A DNA stretch of 64,000 nt from Pomacea canaliculata (GCF_003073045.1 NC_037598.1:8796342-8860341); one strand, 5' to 3'. Shown: positions 25,001 to 38,589, numbered from the stretch's first letter. Translations and numbers: made by a program. Notes: generated from the letters alone by a model not told the origin.

Positions 25001-26622
25001 CGGCCTGTGAATACGAACATCTACAACATGCATGACAATGAGTTCCCCGGTCTCTTCATTGTACATACATTCAAAGACTTAATCACGAGGACAACAAAGC
25101 TTTCAATGCACATCCGACGAGTGCGATGTGATGCGGTGTAATCTGCAATCGTGTTTACACTTCATGGCCAAGGACAGACGAAACGAAGTGAGACATCGTT
25201 AAGAGGAGAGAGGGATTGAAAGGAAGAGCTCAACAGGCAAACAGGAAGCATCAGGTACGGTCTGCTGGCTCCAGGGAATGTCTAAGGAACTACAGGTCGA
25301 TGAATGTTTTTTTTGAAATAAAACACAGACAGCTCGTGTTTAACGAGTGGTCGAGTTGCGGACATTTTATGTCAGAATTCTTATATCTCTTTTTTACTTC
25401 TTTTTCATTTTTTTTTTATCGAGGACTCATTCTAACGATTTAGGTTTAAATGAACAATAGTGTACGAACATTCATTCTCTCATGGCGCATGTGCCAAACA
25501 TACAGGGTCTTACTGATTGGGAATAGGGATTGAATGTCAGGCTCCAATTAAAATCATGTGAGTTTTAGGAACTGACCGTGTCGATGAGGTCGAACATCAC
25601 GGTTCCAGTCAACTCTTCGATGTACACTCTCTGTGGTGACCCCGACGGCGCCTCAAAGTGTGACGTCAGCAGAAGTACAAAGATGACGGCTGAGAGGGCG
25701 ATGGTCGTCTTGAACGTGTTCGGTCCAAAAAACGCGTCTTCCCTCAGGTGCTCGACAAAGTTCAAAAGGCCAATAATCATGCGCGTCAGCACTCCGATCT
25801 GTAAAACAACCAGCAACAAAAAAACCCCTTAGAAATCAGATATATATTAAACAAGGTTTGTTCCATGGACTTCGAGAAGTAAAGTACGTGTAAATACAAG
25901 GATATGAATATGATGGTCATAAACAATGTCAAAAACAATAATTAATAATCCCCAAATCATGTAAGCGTGATGGCGGTTCCACAAATAGCGTATCTGTCAC
26001 AAAGGTCTGAACTCTAAGGTTTACTTAAGAGATTTTCAATGACTACGTCACTTAACGCTGATTGGTTAGCCTAATAAATGATATCCTGCAGGCAGCTATT
26101 CACAAATGAAGGATTGCTTTCATTTCTTTCGAGCGGAACGCTTTCCAGTTCACATAACCCGATGAACAAATGCTTTTCATAGATTTAACAAAATGCTCAC
26201 CCCGACCAAACCTTTAGCTTTTGCTATAAGAGAAAAAAAAAATCATTTTAGAACAGTCCTTAAAATCCGAAAAAAAATTCAAAATTACACTTGATATCAA
26301 ATGATAAGAAATATCCTGCTTTTCTAACTACTTCGCTCACCTCCAGTATCAGCCAGGCCAGCCAGCCAATCGTCTTGCGAGAAAAACGCCCTCTCCTTTG
26401 CTCTTCCATGGACCGGAAGGACAAGACGAAGGCAGCGACAAAGAGGACAACGTTGAGGCCATCATACAGGAACCAGAGGAGCCAGGTAGAGCCCAGCCAG
26501 AGGTACATGTACACGTTGAACAGTCCACCCTGGAGAACCACCATCGCCAGGCACAACACACGTTTGGGGATTCCCCGCAAACTCTCGCAGCACTGAACAC
26601 ACAGATCACCTGCTCTGGTCAT
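22075..26622 (-). CDS. TMEM121/CECR6-like multi-pass membrane protein, copy 1 (349 aa)
   Basis: Coding exons on the minus strand: 26622-26341, 25798-25577, 24595-24413, 22437-22075, all phase 0. Several hydrophobic helices are visible, at about residues 22-42, 46-68, 84-108, 124-143, 187-208 and 255-276. Hallmarks shared with the animal TMEM121 family are a W-x(2)-LILE segment in helix 3, TGTVMFDLID before the third exon, LLLPTIPFVTLS in exon 3, and INLPNLIVR then GISVFMLKNIV with FYEHK after it in exon 4. The molecular role of TMEM121 proteins is poorly known. The first 94 residues carry a Cys-rich start (LCVQCCES) not exactly shared by the other copies. The cytosolic-looking tail is acidic and Ser/Gly-rich and ends EETV. 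This copy is the most divergent of the three. Family membership is inferred from remembered alignment with human TMEM121. Confidence 0.85.
23265..23346. repeat. Inverted repeat (hairpin)
   Basis: GGGTTCCATGCCGAC (about 23276) and GTCGGCATGGAACC (about 23319) are inverted copies separated by about 30 bp that contain an A run. It lies in intron 3 of TMEM121-like copy 1. It could be the end of an unrecognised element. Confidence 0.7.
23453..24081. mobile_element. Possible solo LTR of a Gypsy-like retroelement (fossil)
   Basis: The stretch starts TGTAAC and ends GTTACA, has a TATA-like TTTATATATAAG about 215 bp in, and carries ATTAAA-type signals further on, an arrangement like a long terminal repeat. 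I found no internal retroelement genes next to it and no matching 5-bp flanking duplication. If real it would be an old solo LTR within intron 3 of TMEM121-like copy 1. Confidence 0.3.
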
Positions 26623-29313
26623 GGCTCACTTGTTTCAGCTCCAAAATAAAAACAAGTCAACATTCAGGTTATCTCTGTTTTTTTAAATACTATCCCTGTA
26701 TGCTGAAGGAATGCGAGAAATGATTCATTTAGGGGCTTGTTCCCGGCGCGTGTTCAGCCGAACGATGCTCGTGAATGAACACGACGATCACATTTCTCTC
26801 TAATGGCAACCAGTTGTCTACTATTTTTCCTTCTCCACTTCATCTGTTTATCATCTATTTATCTTCTCCTAAACCTTTTCATTTCACAAGGGTGAGTCTC
26901 CCTGAAAACAGTCCCACGTAAATCTTTGCGCAAGGGTTCGAAAGTTTTGTCAGTGTGTTTTTTTTTTCTTCCTGATGTAACGGTGCATGCGAACGGGTCC
27001 TTGGTGACACCAAAGCACTCGACATTTGACACAAAGAGCACCAGTGATCAGGCAGAAGCGCAAACCTCGCGTGCACTTGCCTCACCCAATGACGTCATTG
27101 TTCACCCACGCCGTCAGGTCAACATAAGGTCACCCACAGTTTTCACAGCTCGCCGAGTGGACTTCGAACCCTAACCGATGACAGTTCGATGTAGGTTCCC
27201 GAAATGCATCCTTTCGTGACTGTGTGAATGTCTCTGTCTTTGTCATGTGACTAACGCACGTCAACGGCTTTTCTCACGCCACGCAGGCGGTAGTGACGTC
27301 ACAACAGAAAGCTTGCGCCAGCGTGAAGTCGTTGGTCTTTTCTGGCAGCTCTCGTCTGATCTCACCTGGGGGAGCGGTGCGTGGAGGGAGCCCAACCAAC
27401 ACATTTTGACCTGAGAGGGGGAAAAAATATATATAAAGGCTCTTGCTGCTAAATGTCTTCTTGAAGAGCTACAGCGTGTAAAGGGAATGACTCATGGGGA
27501 GGTACTCATGAAACTTCCACTTATTAGCTGAAATGTTGTGGGTGAGTATTCTTAAAAGGTTGAACTCAATAACAAAAAGCTATATGTCATTTTTTTCCTC
27601 CACCTCTCTCTCTCTCTCCATTTATCTCATGTTTTCGCCTATTTCGTGTTTTTGTGACAGAACACTTCTACGCCAGCTGTTAACACTTGAGTGATTGGAA
27701 GCCATTAGCTTAGTTCCAATACACACAACACACATTGCATAAACAAAACAAACAGTAGAAAACAATGGAAGTATGACTTCAGTGTCCCACAGGCTTAATT
27801 TTACTTTGTTTGTAGTATGAATTATGATGGCGAGTGCTTTTGTCTCAATATAATGTGCTGCTGGCTCAGCACAGAAACAAAAATGAATTTGCTTATTCAA
27901 TGTTTAATAAGACTTTGCATCAAACAATGATGACCTGATGGCTATGGAATAAAGGGCGATAATAGATGACTCAGGTTCGCTCCCCTTCTCGTGTCGATTG
28001 TTACTTACCAAGTTTTGTAATATTTCAGTCCCGAAAAACAAAGTATAGCATCCAACATGAATCTGTTTACCAACAGTCGGAGTCAACAGACACTGAACCA
28101 CAGTGCAACAGATGTTTCCCGATGGTTTATGGTATCGGACTGTGAAAACACTGAGCACCACTTAGTTCTGGTGATGGAGTCGAAACTACAAGTGACTCAT
28201 TTCCTTCCGTGTAGGACACGTGGCACTGGCTTGAGTCAGAGTATACTAAACATTAAAGGTTAGAGGATAAGCTAAACACTCCTCGTTTATATTTTCATAC
28301 TGCGTGAATGAAAAATAAATAATGCACTTCTAGGATTTTCAATGTAAAAAAAAATACATAAACGCATTTATTTTTTCCATCACTCCTTCCACCTATTTTT
28401 TTCTCAAGCTCAGTTTCTTCCTTTTCCTTCGTTATCGTGAATGATAAATCAATTGAAATGTGTGTGCTCGAGAGAGAGAGGTTTTCCCAAGCTGTTATTC
28501 AGCACAAGCAGGCTTACTGTTAATGAGTGCAACCACGATCATGAGTGAAATACTGTAATTAAGTACAAGACAGTTGTGTAACTTTACTGTTTTCCATTAT
28601 TATGCAATTTTATACTCGTTGGTGTTCTCTTCCAAACCGATGTATGTGAGCAAAATCTTGACAATTATTTACCAGTCACTCAAAATGTGTGAATGATGTT
28701 CAGAATACACTCAGTTCGGAGGAAAGTCAACAATACTTCCTGCTGTACAATCATCATTAAGAGTCACTTCCCCTTACCTTGACGTCACGACTGTAAGCCA
28801 AGCTTGCATACTTCCATCACAGGTTATTTAAAGCCACAGACTGTAAGAGGCTGACGGAAGTTGTACAAACACCTGAAGCACGATGAAGACTGTTGGCGAG
28901 GCCCACTTGTTGGCCACTGCGGGCCTGAGCAAGATGACTCAATGTTTGAGGTCCACGCGCTCGGCGCTGCCTGCGCCATCTGCGCACGTGACGACAGTCC
29001 ACCCTCTCCCCTCATCCCAACCTCTGCCAGCCCCTCCCTCACCTCCAGCCTGGGGGAAACCAATGATGACAGACTCGCGTGGCCTGAGGAAGCATCTGTG
29101 GTATCTCGGTGATCGTCGTTAGTCATGCGCCATGGCGATGTCGAAACCGAGGCTGGCTGTGCACGAGGCCTCTTGTGAATATGGATCAGATTGCGTTTTA
29201 AGGTTTTTTTTCATCCCTTTGTTAACTGCCTCTTGAAAACAAGTCAGCGCCATGCCGAGAACACAGGGAAGGGCTGAATGATAGGTAAACAGACAACATT
29301 ATCTCTTAGGACA
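26623..29313. other. Upstream region of TMEM121-like copy 1
   Basis: Probably contains the promoter and any 5' UTR exon of copy 1, but I could not define either. A GC-richer patch at about 28820-29130 has overlapping open frames on both strands and no domain; it might be a non-coding first exon or promoter. No other gene is visible. Confidence 0.35.
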
Positions 29314-29424
29314 TCCAGACAGACGGACAGACAGACATTCAGACAGACGGACAGACAGACATTCAGAGAGACGGACAGACAGACATTCAGACAGACGGAC
29401 AGACAGACATTCAGACAGACGGAC
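29314..29424. repeat. 24-bp minisatellite
   Basis: About four and a half head-to-tail copies of a 24-bp unit built from CAGACGGACAGACAGACATT plus TCAGA-type bases. One copy differs by a single base (CAGAGAGACGG). The period is a multiple of three, so it reads as an eight-residue repeat in every frame, which explains the spurious RQTDRQTF frame. Confidence 0.9.
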
Positions 29425-29986
29425 GCACGCAGTCTTTGTCCCCATAATTCACGACAACCAAGTCTAGGCAAGTAACACATCTTTACTAAGTTATGAAGTG
29501 TCGTTCTGAGTGTAATGTTTCTATGAGCACCTTTTACATATTTACTTCTTATACATAAACATCTATATATTTGCTGTTTTCTCATGTACTTTAACACATG
29601 TACATCTTACGTATGGACTTGTACAGTTTAATGTACACTTTAATGTACATGTAGATGTACTTTCTGATATAATTCCTGGTTCTGTGCACTACATCTCTCT
29701 GTGTGTTACTTCTGTTTTGACCCTTGATATACACTTATCAGTGAACATGCAATGATATATCATAGGCTGTTTATTTCTACTGCAGTATCTACTGTTGCTA
29801 CTTAATTTGTATAATGAGAATTGTATAGTGGACAATATCAACACAGGGACAGGCTGGCCGAGCTTTAGTGATTAAAATTAAAAGAACACGTGACAAGATC
29901 CTCAAGATATAAAAGCAGTTTTTAACCACACGTGATTCTTACAATAGAAGTTCAAAGCTCTTGTCTAAAGTCAATTCGTAGGTTTT

Positions 29987-30017
<31 letters not shown>

Positions 30018-30233
30018 TTTTTGTTAAGTCGAGTTTCAGGGAAGTAGCCATAGTAGTTCACGACAGCTAATATGGAAATTGACAATCAAAACGAACAACA
30101 AAGTCACAGCACACAATACTTTGAGTGAACTCTTAACCGAGAAAATAGCGTTGAATGTTCTATGAAGTTTAGCAAAATGTGTGTGTGTTTGAGTAAAAGA
30201 AAGAAAAAATAAAGAGAGGTTGGTGTTCATCTC
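29425..30233. other. Intergenic with (TTTA)n
   Basis: AT-rich with no gene seen. A TTTA tetranucleotide run occupies 29983-30021. Confidence 0.6.
29983..30021. repeat. (TTTA)n microsatellite
   Basis: About nine uninterrupted TTTA/ATTT units. Confidence 0.95.
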
Positions 30234-30390
30234 CTCTCTCTCTCAATTCTTCTCCAACCCCAAAGGGGCCAGGTACCCATTCCTGACAACTGGGTAGAGT
30301 GGGAAAAGTTTATTGCGTCACACGGGTATCGAACCTATGAGGCTTTACGTTAGGACGCCAGTGCTGTAACTATTCGTTCATCCCTTTCCC
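30234..30390 (-). mobile_element. tRNA-derived SINE
   Basis: On the minus strand a tRNA-like head starts near 30390. It has an A-box-like TAGTTACAGCACTGG and a good B box GGTTCGATACC (30335-30325). The tail follows with ACCCAGTTG, GGAATGGGTACCTGG and GGGGTTGGAGAAG, a layout like tRNA-derived SINEs. It shares its tail core with the element at 19545-19685. Confidence 0.75.
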
Positions 30391-33300
30391 AATAATTTGG
30401 GTGAGCGGGAATCGGTCTGCATGTAAGTTTGAGAACAAGCGAAAATGCAAACTTAATTAACTCTGCTCTTATTGTCTTTTACTGTCTCCATGCCAAGTGC
30501 TTCTGGGTATTTTTGTATTATTCTGGGTACACACCGTTATCAGTGCAAACCGCTTTCTGTATTTGTTGCTGCTACCTGCAGGGTCTCTGTTTCAGTGTAT
30601 TCAATGTATTCAACACGTGTACTTTCTCCATGCATTGCTTGGCTACTTCAAACAACAGAGAGCATTGCAAAACTACCACCTGACCTGACCCTCGTGATAC
30701 TCTGCTGTAAACCGCAGGCAGTCAGGTGAAGGTGGTTGCACTCAATAATTTAACAGTCTACTGTGGAAACACTGAAACCGCCTTATTCCGGGCCTCACCA
30801 CTGCCATGGCAACCGAGCAGTTCAATTAAGCTTTTTTCCCAGGTGAGAGAGATAGACCGCAGGTACTATTGATACCAACATCGTTAAACCCTGTAAACTG
30901 CAGGGAATGGAATATGTTTTATTTTTAGAAAAGTCTTTAAAGGAATTAAATGAGTTCAGTAAAAAGATATCAAGGTGAGGTATTTACAGGATTAATTTGT
31001 TTTGAACTAATAACTTGAGAAATGTTTCTTTACTCAAGGTCTGGATAGGCGGTTGATTTATTTGATAGCAATTCGTAAGATGAATGTAGGGAAAGAAGAG
31101 GAGGAATGGAGAGGAAATAAAAGCATCCCGAGAAAACACAGCTGCAAACAGGTTTGGAAAGCAGGTAGGATACACCAACACGTTGATACAAGATTTGTTT
31201 ATGTCAAATGATTTTATTGCAACTATAGGAGCATTCCTTATAATCTTTTTTAAAAACTCATCATCATCATCTGTTGACAGAAATAATAAATGTTGCATTT
31301 TTTTTTTACTGTGATGCGATAAAAATGAAAGAGGAGACTAATCATACTTGCTGTCCTCTTCTCGTGGGACTGTGATGTGACCCACACCCGCATCAAGCTG
31401 TCCTGTAGGTGTGGTGAGAATGAGAATGTTTCTCCTCTTTGTGTGTGGTGCACTGATAGGACTGTTTGCTGTATTGTTTACCTCTCATATCTCTTTAATT
31501 ACACGAGTGGAAACGAATGGGGTTCAGCCATAGCTCGTGTGTGTGGTCCATCTCTCTCTCTCCCTGCCTCTTTTTCTCTATATTTAATATGTGCGTGTGA
31601 GCTTATTAGCTTATAGACTTGCATGTTAACATCCATACACACATATATAAACAGACACCCGCAGACTGAATACAGATAGTTTACTTCAGCACATGGTCAG
31701 GGCATGGAAAGGTGAATTCAAAAATGCAATTTAAAGTCCTCATTCTCACTAAAAAATTGACATTGCATGTAGAAACTTTGTTGAAGTTTAGCATCTGTTG
31801 CAGTTTCATATTTGGTAGTTCCATCTATATATAGCGAGAGGATTCTTGGGAAGAACTAGAGATAGGATTTACAAACACGTTTCTAAACTTCTAACCAGTA
31901 TTGTGATGTTATCTTGTACTAACCTAGGCCATCAAGACTGGATAGGGGAAACATAATATTTATTAGCTTTTAACAGAACCGCACACACAAGTAATTCGAA
32001 TTCACAAGGCATATCAAATTGTATGATTTAGTGATAAATGCCAAAGGTATACTAGCACTGTGGAACATAATCCATGGAGCAAAGGATATTATACAGGTTG
32101 ATGGCAAACACATGTATGACATATGCTGACGTGTGATTATATCCATGAGACAAACGATATTATGCAGGTTGGTGACAAAATATACACAAAGCACATAGGA
32201 CAAAGGGAATTATTCGGAAAGCGACTGGGGGTAAATGAAGGGGATAGAAGGAAAGAGGAAAAAGAAGACAAAGCGACAGGAAGGAATATATAAAATTTGT
32301 TAATCTTTTTTTTTAGCCCGCTGTAGATTCTTGGGTTTGATATTTTCATGAAATCCCACTGGGAAGTCCTCGCGTTCATCTGACATCCGGTTTAGTCAGC
32401 CTGGACTTCAATCGCCCCTGTGTTCTCTTGAGTATGTTTAGAAGAGCATTACACATATTTGTACACTACTAAGTTGTTGTTAGTACCGATAACGTTTTGC
32501 ACTATGAGCGATCTGATTCAATGCATACATTTTATGTACGAATACTTGAACAATATATTTCTTTTAACTTTCAAACGTTCTAAAACACGAAAGAATTTAT
32601 TTTTCAAACACCGCCCCAATGCCACTGAGACACGTGACAAAAGCGCACATTATTTTGTGGAATCGTTGAAAAGTTGCATTCTCCTGTAGGCTTGTATCAG
32701 TTAACCACCTAGGGATGGGAAAAGTCCGGCTCGCGGGCAGGCAGACGAAATCATTTGTCTGGACCTGCCATGGCAACCGCAGGCTGGACTCGACATTCAA
32801 TAAATACAGAAGCTGTTATCTTAAATCGATGTTAATTTTCCCATAACGATAACGGGAATTTTGAAGGACAAAGAAAGAACGTCCATGAGGGGATAGACAG
32901 TACACACATCAGTACATTATAGGACAGAGACTGAGAGATGTCACATGCCAGCCAATGACGGGACAGACAGTACACCAGTAATTTTGATTTGCCCGTGAAT
33001 ATCTAAATGGCCCATGGCAGAAAAGAATGTTCCCCACCCCGAACAGAAGATAATTTAATGTTGTGATTAATCGATGACAATAGTTTTGCTTTAGTTAATT
33101 TGTAGCTTGCCTTTTCAAACGTGAAAAGCATTCAAACACTGAAAAAAAAAGAAATCCATTTGAGACAATTTAATGAAATTAAAAAAAAATTACGGGACAT
33201 TTTAGAGCAATAACTTCTCCATACAACGAGTCCACGCACCCGTAAAGCATTTGGCGTGAATGATTACCACATTAACTGAGACCGCTGTTGCCATGACAAC

Positions 33301-33423
33301 AGTAGAAGAGGCTACAGAACTCATTAGCAAGGCTGGAGCACTGGGAGGACCTCGGGTCCTTGACCGCAACGACCCGTCAACATGTTGAGCTGCTCCTGAA
33401 TGGCAGGGCGCTGGTTACACAGG
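30391..33423. other. Intergenic, mostly AT-rich
   Basis: No supported gene. A degenerate tandem repeat lies at about 31999-32215. Other short open frames show no domain. Confidence 0.5.
31999..32215. repeat. Degenerate tandem repeat, period about 71 bp
   Basis: ATCCATGGAGCAAAGGATAT at 32070 recurs as ATCCATGAGACAAACGATAT at 32141, both followed by TATNCAGGTTG. A weaker copy lies before them, near 31999. Confidence 0.65.
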
Positions 33424-33895
33424 TTCATCTATAGTTCATCGCCTAATGAAAACAAAACATCGTCAACTAAAAAATATTTTATATCACGAAGAAGGACATT
33501 ACTCTCTGTAACACAGGAAGACTTTACATAAGTTTATCGCGTGATATGAATTAAGGATAAACGTACAAAGCCTGAGACAGAGTTCACCACACATAATGGC
33601 GGTTATCACGTAAGAGGAGGTTCATCGTGTGAGATGAAATCGTATGATCATCGCACAAAAGGAAGTTTATCACATGAAACTGAAGATCGTCACGTGATAA
33701 ATGTGCATATGTATGATATATATGATCCACTACAGCATGAGGGTCGCGCTCCGAGTGCTGATTTATTGCTCAACAAACAGCATCAGCAGTTGAAGCCGAA
33801 CAAACGATGTGTGACAATAGCCACGGACACTCTAGTTCATCATGTGAACCAGAGATTCATAGAATCTCAGCAGTTCATCGCGTAAATCGACATGA
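33424..33895. repeat. Degenerate short repeat array with GTTCATCRCGTGA core
   Basis: At least eight imperfect occurrences of a core like AGTTCATCACGTGA are scattered through the stretch, for example TTTATCGCGTGATATGAA, GGTTCATCGTGTGAGATGAA, GTTTATCACATGAAAC, CGTCACGTGATAAA, GTTCATCATGTGAACC and GTTCATCGCGTAAATC. Spacing is irregular (about 20-60 bp). It is not CRISPR-like, because the copies are diverged and the spacing is uneven. Confidence 0.55.
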
Positions 33896-36121
33896 GGGAA
33901 TCAAGTCACCCTGCCCTAATCCTGTAAACTTTGACACGTCACGCTAGAGAGCAGGCTGGACGGGTAGAGGCTCAGTGCATTCGCACAACTACTTCTATAG
34001 TCACTTAGATATTTCCAGAAACTACAGTAAAACCAAATCAGATTCAGAGAATCATGAATGGAGGTAGGGTCAATGATTGGCAGAATACCAAGTCAAGCAG
34101 CGAATCAACGGGAAGTTTATCATTGCATCTGTTGACATTTTCTCTTCAGCTAATGACTCTCTCCCATAGAATATGATCAGACAAACGATTAGCGGTACAG
34201 ATGCGGACACTAATCAGCGGAAGGATACCCCCGGGGCCCGTGGTTTAAATAGTGACAAATTGACTTGGGGCAAAGCAACCTCGAGGTCTGGACACTGAAG
34301 AGTAGCGTCTGCGCTAATCAGGGGTTTTGAGTGCGGGGTACACCCGGGGTGGGGTGGCTGCTTCGTGGCCAGACAGCTGAAGTACAAATGGAAAACCCTC
34401 GCCTCACTATTTTAGACCCGAATTTCCCAGGTTATTGTGGGTGCTGATTCGTGATGATTTGACAAACAAGTCTGTAGCCAGTGAGAAGCAGAATAATTAG
34501 TATTGCCGAATGAAGTTGCCTCGGACGTGAGGCTGGAATGTAGTCACCTTGAGAAGAAAACACAAATGAAAAACTGCTTTGAAAAGAAGAGATGGTCATC
34601 GGCGGTCATTATCTGACTTGGTGTCATAATTATCAAAATAAGGAGGATATACGACATCTTAGCTTAACTCTGTTGTTACAAATCAAAAAGGATGTATATT
34701 TGGTATAATGTGTGATATAAACTGTATTGCTATGGTCGTTATAACTACAATATGAAGCTTTCTCATCATGGCAAGTTTCATAGCAGCGCTGTCTACAGGT
34801 GAGCAATGCTCCGCACATTGACAAATAATAAACAAACAAGAAGAAATGGATGGTTAAACACACTGTGTTGCAATTCATAGAGAAAGTGGATACTTTTTCT
34901 TCCACCTGACCATCCACGAAGTAAATACATAGTGATCTTACATGCATGATTTTACATTTTTATAGCTTCCTCTTTCGCTTGATTCTTTTCTAAATTGGAC
35001 TACAGCTTTCTTTTCTCTTGTTTGGAGTTTCACTTAACAACTCAGTCAACTATTATCCCGGAGTTATCTTTCTCAATCATACCAAACCGCTGACTGCTTT
35101 CACTCTGAATCACTTGTTCTTTGCATGCACACACCTAGAAGTCAGAAGATAGTATTCTACATCTACTAAAGAAATAACTTGAAAATTAAAGATGACAGAT
35201 AAAAGAATATACATCACTTCAAATATTCGTTCATGCAAGAAAGAGTCTTGCTGAGGGGACGCATGAAAAAAAGTTGAAGCACAAATACAATACAATAAAT
35301 ACAAAAATTACAGAAAATAAATTTTATTTCGAGAATAAATGGCTAAGAAAATGAACCAATCAAAACACATCAAACAATTCTGTACTGGCGGTTTTCAAAA
35401 ATCTCCAAATCGGAGGTTGCTCAAGAAGCAAGCAGAACATGTCATATCATGTCAGGTAACAACTAAACCAGATTATTCTGCTTATATAGATTGGTGACAC
35501 TATATATATATATATCGGCAGTGAGAACTGGTACATTCTAGTTTGTTGTTGTGAATCACAAGTTGACAAAGATAACTATTTTAACGAGAAAATAAAAGGC
35601 ACGCGCTAAGGAACTACTCAGTAAATAAACAACCTATTCACTCTTTACTCAAACAAGATTAGTGTATAATACTATAACATTGCAATATTTCACTCCATGT
35701 ATGTATACATATACACAGTCAGCATAGAGCCTGACAAGGCCTCGTAGTGTTTCCATGGATACAAAACTTTCATGCAAACAAATGTCTGTTACAAGGGAAA
35801 AGACTACCGGTTCGTTTGTGATTGATGTGGGAGAAGACTTTTGTGGATGTCCAGAAGCTAAACAAAATGACCAGAGGCACGTTACTACACCTACAGAGGC
35901 TTATTTCCCCCTTGGGCTTGACAGTAATGTGTTGTACGAGACTCAAAAGCAAGTAAACACATTTGCGGATATATTTGTATATTTTCTCTCATTGAACACA
36001 AAAGTCCCTGCAACCCTCCTCCAAATAATAACAATGTTCTGATTGTAGTCTTGTCTACAAAAATACTGAGAAACGAACTCAACAGAGAACACCCTGAATT
36101 GGCTTTAAACCAAATGTTCTG
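33896..36121. other. Intergenic upstream of TMEM121-like copy 2 3' end
   Basis: AT-rich. No gene is supported; the open frame 35755-36042 (+) has no recognisable domain. Confidence 0.5.
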
Positions 36122-36127
36122 TTTATT
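36122..36127 (-). promoter_or_regulatory. Candidate polyadenylation signal of TMEM121-like copy 2
   Basis: AATAAA on the minus strand about 95 bp past the stop codon of copy 2. Confidence 0.5.
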
Positions 36128-36220
36128 TACTATAAGGCAAGATGGCGGCGAACAATGGCTGCCAAATAAACCTAAGCACCACACCCACACACACCCTCCT
36201 GTCTCCTCCACCCGGTATTG

Positions 36221-36610
36221 TCACACTGGGCTGTCAGAGAGTCCCCAAGCCGGGTGGCTGTGTCGTCTGAGGTTGTCCCTCCTGGGCGAGGCAGTTGCGG
36301 TCTGCTGGTGCTGTCTGGCGATGGCCGCCTGCTGCAGCTCCCGCAGCTTCCTCTGCTTCTCCTCCTCGCGGCGATGCTGGAGGTACTTGTCGTACTTGTG
36401 CTCGTAGAAGCTGTAGGTGTTGAGCACGATCAGCACGATGTTCTTGAGGACGAAGACGGAGATGCCCACGCTCAGCCCGTGCCAGAGGATCATGCGGATG
36501 ATGAGGTTGGGAAGGTTGATGGCCACCGTCACCAGAACCTGAAACAGCAAGGTCAAAGTTTATACAATGATGGAACAAGGAAGGGGCTAAGTTGAAAAAA
36601 ATAGAAAAAA

Positions 36611-36694
<84 letters not shown>

Positions 36695-38514
36695 TAAAAT
36701 ATTTTAAAATAAATCTTTAAAAAATACTTGTACGTAACGCATTCACGTCCTTATGCCAGGTAAATACATAAAAGGTTTTTCTCTAATTTTGCATTTCAGA
36801 GCTATTTAAAATTTTAAAGCCTCAACTGTTCCCTCTCATGCATTCACTTTTTTCTAGAAGATTTTGTGGCGCTGCTATGTCTGTGTGAGTTAGTAGTCAA
36901 CTTCTTTGTCATTGTCGGCAGTTAAACTGGCTATTTTTAACACCTGTTAACATAGAAACATGTATAGAAGCTTGCAGATCAAAGGTCAACCTTGTGGGCC
37001 GACACGAGGGCGCTGGACAGACGCCGCTGGCCGAAGCCCGTGATGCTGAGCGTGACGAAAGGGATTGTGGGGAGCAGAAGGTTGATGCAGGCGACGATGA
37101 GGATGGTCACTCTCAAGCCAGGGAACAGCGTCGCTGTCGCCTGTTTGTCGAACAAGACATCAACAGCTTCGACCTGGGACAGAAAGAGAACTAGTCATTT
37201 AGGTTTTGTAAAGCAACACTTGTAAGTGGCCTCTATCATGAGATCTTGTAATTTCAAAGGAGCACCTTCGCCTCCCAACTCATCTCTACTTTACCTGTGA
37301 TAAACATTTTTTTTTTAACTTTCCACTTTGTGTTCTATCGACACTTCATTACTATCTGCAGCGATATACTTAACAAAATTATTTGTTTGAATATGTGTGA
37401 CGCAGTGAAACGTTACTTGCACAAAGATAAATACATGTAACAACAGCTGCTAAGGACATAAAAGTTTGTCAGGAACTTGATAATTACCAAGAAATGATAA
37501 TTAATGCCATATCGTAATGGGTGCGATGTATGCAGTCGCTTGAAAAGAAGAAATACGAAGAAACCTTATTTTCCTAATCAACTTCACCTGATATATGAGC
37601 GCGCGCACACACACACATATAAGGACATATTTTCCTCTTTCAGCAATGAAAGCTTGACTTTTTAACCGTCCATGATTGATCTCTTTCTGTTTTGTTTTGT
37701 TTTTTTTCTTTTTTTTTTTTTTTGAGGGAAGTTTGTTTTGTTCTGTTTGGTTTGTTTTTTGTCGGCTATGGTCTCCAGAGAACCACGACAAGCGCACGCT
37801 CATCGACCTGGGAGAAGTCAGACTTTGTCTACAGATAACCATGACATCACAGAGGACTAGGTTGACCTCGATGGCAAACAAAGGTGAGCAGGGTGACACT
37901 TTTAACGGACGGTGCATTAAGTTAAACTCATTTGGGACACCAGTGAGGACATCTAAACACCGTTTGTAATTAGACACTTTGCTGAATTATTAAGCCTTTC
38001 AAGCGCTGACAGTTGCATTGTTGTAGACAATTTATTGGCAATGGACTGGCCGAGATATTTGGACTTAATGTCCTTCTTCAATGGACAATTCTGGATCGAC
38101 AAAGGGAAAAGTTTTTACGAGTTTAACCCTTAGCCCCAACACTGTCCGTGCCCACATCAACTCACAATGTCAATTAAATCAAAGAACACAGTTCCAGTCA
38201 GCTCCACAATGTACTGGCGTTGGGGGGACTCGGAGGGAGCTTCAAAGTGAGATGTCAGCAGCAGAATGAAGATGGCGGACGAGAGGGCAATGGTCGTCTT
38301 GAATGTACTGGGCCCGAAAAAGCTGCCCTCGTCCAGGCTGTCGCAGAAAGTGTTGAAGCCAATGAGCGAGCGAATCACAACCCCGACCTGTAGACAGAAA
38401 ATCATGTAAGGAGGATAATTAACATCACTACGTGTAAAGAAATTTATTTTGGGGTATATCAAGATGTAGCTATTGAACCAAACTGTTAGTTCATGGGCGC
38501 GTGCGAGTGTGTTC

Positions 38515-38589
<75 letters not shown>

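Noticed and set aside
29314-29424. CRISPR-like array
   Set aside because: Copies are contiguous with no spacers and this is a eukaryotic genome; it is a minisatellite.
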